This document shows positions 56,646 to 64,000 of a stretch of 64,000 nucleotides of DNA, one piece after another; positions within the stretch are counted from its first letter, which is position 1, and every line of letters begins with the position of its first letter. Source of the stretch: Kwoniella bestiolae CBS 10118. Lineage: Eukaryota; Basidiomycota; Tremellomycetes; Tremellales; Cryptococcaceae. The position numbers and the translations under genes are program-made. The notes beneath the pieces are model-generated. The model had not been told where the DNA came from, ran no database searches, and was given only the letters and a program-made list of their open reading frames with translations. The stretch lies in contig NC_089241.1 of NCBI RefSeq assembly GCF_000512585.2, positions 124,001-188,000 of the forward strand, given 5' to 3'.

Positions 56646-57722
56646 ATGACATCGATCATACGCTCAAATACCACTGCCAAACACGATGATCACCAAACGC
56701 ACAACGTTCTCACTCATACTTCATCATTGGACAAGATATCTGCTATCCATCCTCACCTCCTAGACATTCTACGGGCGTTGATACCCACGGATTTACTGCG
56801 CGTTTCGAATGAATTCTATGACGACCTGCTGCCTACGCTGTATCGTCGTATAGAGTTGAACAAGGATAACGTGCGAGGTGTGTTGGAGGGTATCATCAAT
56901 GGAAGTGAGAGGAAGAGGGATGCGTTGGGGATGGTTAGGGAACTGACGGTTGTTCATTTGGAGGTTTTAGATTACCTCGTACAGCTAGAAGGACCCGTCG
57001 AGGGAGTGAGAATGAACGTTGGAGATCATCGTTTAGTCTCAAATCACCCAGATCATCCTCCAAACGGGAATGCACTGGATCCTCACAGGCCCCTATTCCC
57101 CAAACTTGATATCCTACATCTTCCTTTCCAATTTATTTCAGCGCTCGACGACCTAACCATCTCCCACAACGAAATCTCCCTCCCCGAGGACGACATCACC
57201 CTCTCCCGACTTCAACTCCGTGAAGATCCCCTCCGCAAACTATCTACCTACCCTTCCATATTCGCTCGATCTTTCATTCCCTCCACTATTCACTTAGACC
57301 TGACGCAGGAGATAGATAGTGAGCTCTATTGGTCCTTTGATTCTTCTCTGTTCAACCTTCTCGATAAGATTCCCCATCATCCGACTTCTAGCACGAGGTT
57401 ACGGATCGATACCATCTTACCGAGGGAGAAACCCGAAAGAGGATATATACCTCATAATCTCCTGCAACCCTCGAGTATCCACTTCAAACCCAACACCTCC
57501 CAACAAGCGGGGTATGGTAATGGAGATATCGCAAAGGTAATTAGGGACCATTACGACGTACATATCTCTCGGGCTTCTTTCCCACCCATTGTGTATTTTG
57601 TTAAAGATGTGAGTGGGGTGAGAGAAGAGCTGGAGAAGATAGTTGAGCTTAGAGTCAGGGTGGAGGAGGCGTTGGTGCTTGATGAGGCTGAGGGAGGGAT
57701 TTTGAGGGAGGAGGTGGAATGA
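56646..57722 (+). CDS. Divergent F-box-like protein
   Basis: A single exon, 358 residues (MTSIIRSNTTAKHDDHQT). The only clear link to the other F-box-like loci is the N-terminal block ISAIHPHLLDILRALIPTDL then FYDDLLPTLYRRIELNKDN, matching ...LYEEIYLHEDN of 41453 with the LY-x2-I-x-L spacing. The rest includes a strand-like ILHLPFQFISALDDLTIS, YIPHNLLQPSSIHF and a terminal Glu-rich coil (LEKIVELRVRVEEALVLDE). No leucine-rich or WD repeats are evident. It is shorter than the other members and lacks their central IISD block, so common origin is tentative. Confidence 0.5.
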   Translation: MTSIIRSNTTAKHDDHQTHNVLTHTSSLDKISAIHPHLLDILRALIPTDLLRVSNEFYDDLLPTLYRRIELNKDNVRGVLEGIINGSERKRDALGMVRELTVVHLEVLDYLVQLEGPVEGVRMNVGDHRLVSNHPDHPPNGNALDPHRPLFPKLDILHLPFQFISALDDLTISHNEISLPEDDITLSRLQLREDPLRKLSTYPSIFARSFIPSTIHLDLTQEIDSELYWSFDSSLFNLLDKIPHHPTSSTRLRIDTILPREKPERGYIPHNLLQPSSIHFKPNTSQQAGYGNGDIAKVIRDHYDVHISRASFPPIVYFVKDVSGVREELEKIVELRVRVEEALVLDEAEGGILREEVE

Positions 57723-58740
57723 GATGTAACCGACTTCAGTCTTTTGGAGAGGATTTATGTTTTGTTGGTGCTTTGTATTGTAGTACTTGTGGTGTACTTT
57801 TGTGTTTGATTTATAGGAGGAGAGTGGTGCTTGGTAGATCATAGATGGGGTGTCAGTATGAGAAGATGGGTTGACCAGTCTGAATGCGGTGGAAGTAGGA
57901 TGAGGATACATCAGAAGGGCCCCCGTCTTTGTATGTCTCTGGGAATGCAGTACTGGTATGATTCCGTTGGTAACCATATGCGTGTAAGAGAGATCTCGTG
58001 TTGCATTCAGTCTGTATCTTACTGTTTTCACCATCGCCCAGAGCTTTCAAAGAGGCCGCGGACTTAGCCGATCCTATCGTTGTAAAACTAAGTACGATTG
58101 TGTCGACTCGAGAGAGGGGTATAGAGCTGTAACTGGCCTGACGCTAAGCGAGGGCCCGATATCTCAGCATCCAATCAATATCAGAGAGAGTAAGTTGGGT
58201 TTACCCTAAGTCACTGTGCACACAGACACTGGGTACGATCTCGTCGATCCCAGAAGAGATCTCGGCGATACTCTGCCGAATTTCGGACATACCCTACTGG
58301 TACTAAATCAAGTTTAAGATTGCCTTACACTGCGGTACCATACAGGTGTATAGTGCAGTCTTCAGTTTCGTCTTCGGCTCACATTGGTTTGATTGGTATT
58401 GCTTGCAGACGATGACGAGTGCCCTCTTCCTATCTGATGAGGGGGTGTGAGTGGCTGCATGAGAGAGACGAAGGAAAGACGATGAGATCTATCGAGTCTG
58501 TTGTACCTGTCTACAATGAGTGATTTACCGGATTGGGTAATTCTGGGAGTGGGTGATACTACAACCGGATACCACCGAAAAAAGCAGATACTACCAAAAC
58601 ACTAAACATCAAAAACATATCATGCTCGTCACTTCTACTCTTCAATTCTCAATCGATATTCATCACAAACATCATACATCCCTCATCACCTCTTTCATAC
58701 ATGTCTTGACCCAAACATAATATCGTAACCACAATCCAAC
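57723..58740. other. Gene-free stretch, 1 kb
   Basis: 3' flank of the F-box-like gene and promoter of the Zn2Cys6 gene. A minus-strand open frame at 57417-58034 overlaps the coding exon and is a shadow. Confidence 0.55.
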
Positions 58741-61700
58741 ATGCCCTCCTCTCGCCCACCACCATCAATGTACCCTCCCCTCCCACGATCAGTCACTCAT
58801 CTACCCCCCTTCCCACAATTACTGCACATCAAACCTGAATCACCTTCTCAGACCCAGACCCGGACACCCGAAAATGCTGATTCTGCCTTACCGATAGGAT
58901 CAGATGAAGAGGATGAGGAGGAAACGATACATAGTCCACCACTGTCTGGGTCAGCAGGGAATGATAAGCCAAGTGGGAGTGGGAATAAGAAGGAGAGGAA
59001 ACCTCATGCGACTAGACGGAGGGTCGTACAGAGTTGTTCAGAGTGTAGGAGGAGGAAGATCAAGTGTGATAAGAAGTGAGTGTCGTCATTCTTGTTCGTG
59101 AACTGAGTGAGGTGGATGGTATGTTGGTGCTGATTTGTGTCCGGTCGATGATATTAGGTTTCCTTGTGGTGAGTTCCTCACGGACTTTATCGGCGTAGAC
59201 CGGCTCAAATCTTACGCTTCACCATACTGATGTCCGCTATAGGCCCATGTATACTTAGGAATGACCAGGCTAGATGCCATGAAGTAGGGATGGTGAGCGG
59301 ACTTGTTGCGTTCAGTCTATCAGGGAATGTCAGCTGAATTTTGTATATGTTTGCTATGACCAGGCCGAGAAGAACGTGGTTGCCTCACCGTGAGTTGACA
59401 CATCAATCACCCTCTTACATCGCGTCTGACATTTCTATCGCCCAGAAACAACTTTGCTACCACCTCCGATCTAGCTGTGATAGCCCATCGCCTAGACGCG
59501 CTGGAAGCTGCTCTAGTGAAGAATGGTGCACTGCGATCTTCCGATCTGGACCATTTCCTCAATATCCTCAGAGAAGGAGGGAATGAAGGTGGATCGTCCT
59601 CAACACCTATAGCAGTCAAGCGAAGCAATTCTTCAAAAGTGCCTACAGCAAATACCGGACCGGCTTCGACACAGGCTTTGGCAGAGGAAGAGACTGTGGA
59701 TGATACTGAGGGAGCAGCCCTGACGTTGGAACACCTCGCATTTGGTAGATCAAGAGCCGATGGGTCGCATTCCATGCCTCATTTCGGATCTAGATTATCA
59801 TCCGTCTCAAGACCTGCACCGAACAATGATTATCATCTTGCGAAATCCATTGTCCCTCAACAATTACCTATCGCACTTTCCCCACCACCGCTTGGAGGGC
59901 TACACCTCCCCCCGTTGGAAAATACTATATCGAATGATTCGCATGGAGCGAGACGAATGCCGTCGTATGGTACTCACCAGACTCCAAGTGGGACACCCGA
60001 GAACTATGATGCTGCGAGATTATCAATTGAGGAGAGGGCGCAGAAGATTGATCAATTGTTGGAATTGCTTGGGCCGACAGATATATTCGATCTGTTTTAC
60101 AGGAAGACGGACGTGGCTATTATAGCTTTGACGAGGTTGTTACCCTCTAGGCAGAGGGGTGAGGTTTTGGTTAAAGCGGTGAGCAATGTTTGCCTTTTGT
60201 GGACAATTTTGACGACGCACTGGCTTAACAATGGGTTTTTGATGGGCTTAGTACCTTGAGAAGGTAGATTGGTTACATCGATGTGAGTGATTCCCATTGC
60301 ACGTTCTTCTCGTCCTTGATCGGCGCTGACAGTATAAATGGTCATACTATTAGGCATGCACGTCCCTACCTTCCTACGACAATGTAACGATTTATGGTGT
60401 CTACCGCCTGAGAGAGTCGCGCATGATATAGCATTACCGTTCTTGGGGCTGTATCTGACGGTCTGTACAGTGAGTCAACGGCTCCGCCTCTCAATTTGAT
60501 CATGATTTCCAATACTTTTTGAACCGCTCCTGACCTTATCAATTTTCTTTATATAGTTGGGTCTTCAATTTATGGATCAATCTGAAATAAATAAACATTT
60601 TACCGTTGAGGAAGCCCATACATTGTCCGATACGTGGTTCAATGCTGCTAGAAGTGTGAGTCTACTCGATCTAAGCTGTCGCATTTCCTATCAACTTATG
60701 TATAATCTATGTATATGAAGACTGTTCGCTGACGATTCTATCTTGACTATGTGTAGGCTTTATGGGCAGCTGATTTCGTAGGAAGTCATACGATGGAAGC
60801 ATTGCAGTGTATCATCTTGTTGGGTGTTTTCATGGTGAGTTCACATCCTGCAGACGTTCCATCGAATGGGCAATTCCGCTGATCATGTACAATTTACTAG
60901 AACAATCGAGATCGAGCGGATGCTGCTTGGGCATTACTTGGTGCAGCTATCAAAGTGAGTCTCACTGTGCTTTCCCACAAATTCGATCTACTGATCCCGA
61001 TCTATTGCAGATGGCTCAAGGTCTTGGTTTATCGAGGTTGGGAGCAGAACAACAAGCGGTCGACGGGAAGCCTCTACCCATGTGGACGGGGAGATGGGAA
61101 AGTCTGATTCAGCGGGAAGTGGGAAGGAGGATATGGTGGAACTTGGTGTTTTTGGATTGGCAGTTGGCTCCGAGCTATAATTTCTCCTGCAGGTGAGTTG
61201 GGGAAATCTCTTGCCTCTTGATCTTCCGATTTGGTCTTGAGCTGAGCGTTTTAATTCCCCTTGCGTGCAGTATCCAACCTGATCAGAGTGAGTTATCCTT
61301 GTCTCATCGTACAAACTTCGCTTCACTGATATCTCTGACGTGAAAACAATCAGTCAAAACCGCTTTACCAGCAAATATAGAAGACGAAGATATAATAGAT
61401 GATCAGCCGTTCAAACCCCAACCTCTATCAGTCAGGACGGGAATGTCGTTCCAACTGGCTCGACTGAAATTCGCGGAAATCACTCAGAGACAGATCTGGC
61501 AGGCTAACAATAACCATCATCCACCTTATTCATTCATGTGAGTTCAGTTGGCATATTCCTCTGCTCGAGAAAGTGAAGATAATGATGGAGCTGACTGTTT
61601 TGATCTCGGTTCATTGGTATCATAGTTTAAGTGGTATGTTCCTGCTCGACCTCTTCAATCTCTAATCGCAATACAGTATGTCAGATTCTGATATTCTTCT

Positions 61701-63481
61701 TATGACGATGTAGTCGACGGAGAATTGCGAAAAGCAATGATGGAATTACCTGAATTCTTCCAACCTGATCCCAACACCAAGGGACCACCTTCACAGGACC
61801 CTAAAGCGCTTGTACAGTATTATGAAAAGATCATGTTGAATTTGGCGATTCATTCGAGGATGATGAGGTTGCATAGACCTTGGTTATCTAGAGGATATGA
61901 GGATGAGCGGTGAGCTTCACTATCTCTTTCTCATTCATCAACGCGCAGTCGGACTTGACTGTTTTTATGGAACGATCGTTGCTAATTTCCCATCTACGCT
62001 AGCTTCGCCTACTCTAAAGAACAATGTATTCGAGCTGCCAGAGCAAGTCTTAGGATGATGTCGGACGCTGATGGGACTGCGTCATTCTTGGAAAAATGGT
62101 GGTTACCACTGTTTTATGGTGAGTGTTTACGCGCCTTGCTGAGGCGTACAGAAGGCTGACTCGGGGCATTACTCTAGTTTCTGTATCTGGTTTAGTGGTC
62201 ATCATTGATTTACTCGTAAGTGCCCTTACGTCGATTGAGCTGAGCATACCAAGCTGACTCTGCACCTCACCTAGCGTACACCGAGAAGACAGATGTACTC
62301 TAAAGAGACTGATGCTAAGATATCGGAAGTCAAGGGAGCCTTGGACCAGATGAGGTGGGTATTCTGATATGGAAGTAAGGGGGGATGATGCTGATTTGTG
62401 ATATTTAGAGGTATAATAGAGGTATCTCATCCTGCTCGAGCGGCCGTACGAGTCATGGAACTGCTTTTGGGTATGTACCACTATAACCTATATGGATGGG
62501 TGATTGGGATGCTGATAATTGTCGTGTTCTTTGGAAATAGCCGAAGTGGAAGACCGTCGTCAAACACCAGGCTCATCACTGGGTAAACGAAAAGACCCCG
62601 ATGATCTGGAAGACGACGAATCAGGAGGATTACAACGAGCAGTCAAGAAGTTGATCCGCCAAGCTCAGCTAGAAGCAGATTCGCCCAACACATCATTCTC
62701 GTCTACAACCCCCGACGCAGCTGCAAGACACGTATCGCAATCCCCGCAGAATAGTGATCATGGTAATGGCAAACGTACCATCACAGGAACAGGCACAGGA
62801 GCGGGAGAAGGCGATAGACCTGTGTTTGATGCTTATCCCATGCCGTTCAATCCAGTACAAAATACCATAAACAACGCCACCTCTTCCACCTCGGACTCGA
62901 GTTCGTTCCCCCCTCACCCACAGGGGGTCCAAACTCAGCTGAATCAGGGATATAATCCACTTCTAGGCGGTAGTGGGAACTCCAACAGTCCATTCACATT
63001 CCCCATTGATCCGACTACGACGAATTTTGGAACTTTCCCTTCATTCGATATGATGAATAATCTCAATAGGGGGTATAATGGTTCTGGAACTGGTGGAGGA
63101 GGAGGGAATTTGGACCCAGCAGTTCAATCGATGTTATCGAATTATTTCCCCCAGCCTCAAACCCAGGCCAATGGTGCATCTCAGGCATATCCCACCCCCG
63201 GTGGTGGAGTTGGATCGGGTAATTCAGGTCAGACTCCTGCGCCGGATGATTTCTTGAGTAGAGTATTTGGATTCGGATGGGACGGAGCGAACGCAACCGC
63301 GACTACGACCGGGAATAATTCACAAGTACATGCGAATGCTACACCGCAGCATCCTGATTTGGGTGGGAGTGGGAACAATGCTCAAGGACAGGGACAGGGG
63401 CAGGGGCAGGGACAAGGATTTGGGACGCTTGGTGGTTCTGGGGGGTTGCAGGGGTGGAGCGGACAGGGGTGGATGGCTTAG
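58741..63481 (+). CDS. Zn2Cys6 fungal transcription factor
   Basis: A multi-exon gene. The early exons are 58741-59075, 59158-59168 (11 bases), 59243-59292, 59364-59389, 59446-60178 and 60264-60282 (19 bases); the rest run to TAG/TAA-bounded 63481 through many short introns. The DNA-binding domain is split over three exons: CSECRRRKIKCDKK, then FPCGPC, then ILRNDQARC, giving C-x2-C-x6-C-x5-C-x2-C-x8-C, a proper binuclear zinc cluster. A dimerising coil follows (VIAHRLDALEAALVKNG). The fungal-specific transcription factor domain is recognised by VDWLHRCMHVPTF, MEALQCIILLGVFM, AIKMAQGLGLSRLG and VGRRIWWNLVFLDWQLA. The C-terminal 300 residues are Gly/Asn/Gln/Ser-rich and probably disordered, ending in a GQ repeat. 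It acts in the nucleus; the target genes are unknown. The splice phases I checked all agree. Confidence 0.88.
63380..63421 (+). repeat. Short hexanucleotide repeat coding (Gly-Gln)n
   Basis: About six copies of ggacag/ggncag near the 3' end of the transcription factor gene encode GQGQGQGQGQ. Length-variable in principle, and the frame is kept. Confidence 0.75.
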
Positions 63482-63827
63482 GTTGTGAGTAGGTGAGGGT
63501 GAAGTCAGATATGCTGGTGAGGATTAGGATTGGGTTATCTTGTTCTGTGTAGATTTTAGAGTTATAATGGTGAACTGTAAGAGGATCATGGGAGAAGTGT
63601 TATTTGATGCATTATAATGCATTTGTTTGTACGATGATATGCTCTATGATATACTCGAGTAGTGAGATATTGTTGACGCCGGATGATCTGATCTGATTAT
63701 TACGATTGCGCACAAAAGTCTTGTGTATGAATGACACCTGTCCTCTGATGTATCCAACAGATCTAGATATGACCTAGGTAGATACTGTCCCAATTTACTT
63801 TCCTACCCCCGACGTAGAAGCCTACCC
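63482..63827. other. Convergent intergenic region
   Basis: 346 bases between the stops of the transcription factor and the tyrosyl-tRNA synthetase. Nothing coding seen. Confidence 0.6.
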
Positions 63828-64000
63828 CTACTCGACGTAAAAGATCAAATGCTTCTTAACCCCGACCCTTAGAATCGCAACTCTCCCATCAACCAAGTTC
63901 GATCTCACTATCTCATCCCTAGGATCATTAATCTTCCTATCATTAACAAAAAGACTTCCCTGCGAGATCAACTTGCTAGCTTCTCCACGGGATTTGCATA
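63828..64000 (-). CDS. MSY1: Mitochondrial-type tyrosyl-tRNA synthetase, C-terminal end (partial)
   Basis: The minus-strand frame enters from the right edge and ends with TAG at complement 63828-63830. It reads SRGEASKLISQGSLFVNDRK, INDPRDEIVRSNLVDGRVAI, LRVGVKKHLIFYVE. This is the S4-like RNA-binding domain at the end of bacterial/mitochondrial TyrRS (compare the family pattern S-x-GEA-R-x-LI-x-QG-x-V-x-VN). The cytosolic enzyme lacks it. It charges mitochondrial tRNA-Tyr. The catalytic part lies outside the window, so the call rests on this domain alone. Confidence 0.75.
   Translation of the reverse strand, partial: CKSRGEASKLISQGSLFVNDRKINDPRDEIVRSNLVDGRVAILRVGVKKHLIFYVE

Noticed and set aside
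1..64000. Transposable elements, CRISPR arrays, bacterial-type operons, rRNA genes
   Set aside because: No reverse transcriptase, integrase or transposase motifs, no terminal repeats and no regular short repeats with spacers were found; the gene structure is eukaryotic throughout.

Overview
The window reads as nuclear DNA of a basidiomycete yeast, most likely a tremellalean (Cryptococcus/Kwoniella-like). Housekeeping genes are cut by many short introns (about 40-120 bases, gtgagt/gtaagt donors, ctaac/ctgac branch sites, cag/tag acceptors). The recognisable proteins have clear fungal orthologues. Genus assignment is inference; no rRNA or tRNA marker was found.

Layout: 1-655 is the 3' end of a Sed5/syntaxin-5 Qa-SNARE. 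1861-2952 (minus) is an orphan coiled-coil protein. 3831-5870 is a Chm7/CHMP7 ESCRT-III protein. 6768-8550 is an orphan protein whose spliced N-terminus is a SUMO-interacting motif. 9898-11894 (minus) is proteasome ATPase Rpt4, divergent from the Trm2-type tRNA m5U methyltransferase at 12297-14978. 15341 to about 16335 (minus) is a synaptobrevin-type R-SNARE, divergent from clathrin heavy chain (17032-23814). 31074-32657 (minus) is the Fe-S targeting factor Cia1, divergent from a CobW-family GTPase (32914-34610). 58741-63481 is a Zn2Cys6 transcription factor. The right edge holds the C-terminus of a mitochondrial-type tyrosyl-tRNA synthetase (minus).

Between these conserved genes, at 24.8-30.1 kb and 35-58 kb with an outlier at 1.9-3.2 kb, lie lineage-specific paralogue families that I cannot match to any known family: (i) three tandem coil-rich proteins (24796, 26538, 28757); (ii) a four-member array (35146, 37105, 38726, 40180) created partly by a visible 1.95-kb tandem duplication that also copied the tail of the CobW gene; (iii) a 'DY-motif' family (45587, 48770, 53082); (iv) a coiled-coil pair at opposite ends of the window (1861 minus and 51075 plus); and (v) four F-box-like proteins (41453, 42972, 54220, 56646). 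Families ii, iii and iv share a C-terminal cap of 21 residues with identical spacing at six loci, suggesting one undescribed, fast-evolving superfamily.

Many copies are broken: 28757 (in-frame TAA), 38726 (TGA plus frameshift), 42972 (TAG plus frameshifts), 48770 (A7 frameshift), 51075 (two stops plus frameshift) and 53082 (start-frame problem plus TAA). This is a birth-and-death pattern. Several members have strong TATA boxes, unlike the housekeeping genes.

Other points of note: a 5-base microexon completes the P-loop of the CobW GTPase, with other microexons of 11, 18 and 19 bases nearby; a 12-bp minisatellite lies inside the 1861 gene; and the Trm2 protein keeps a RumA-type four-cysteine pattern.
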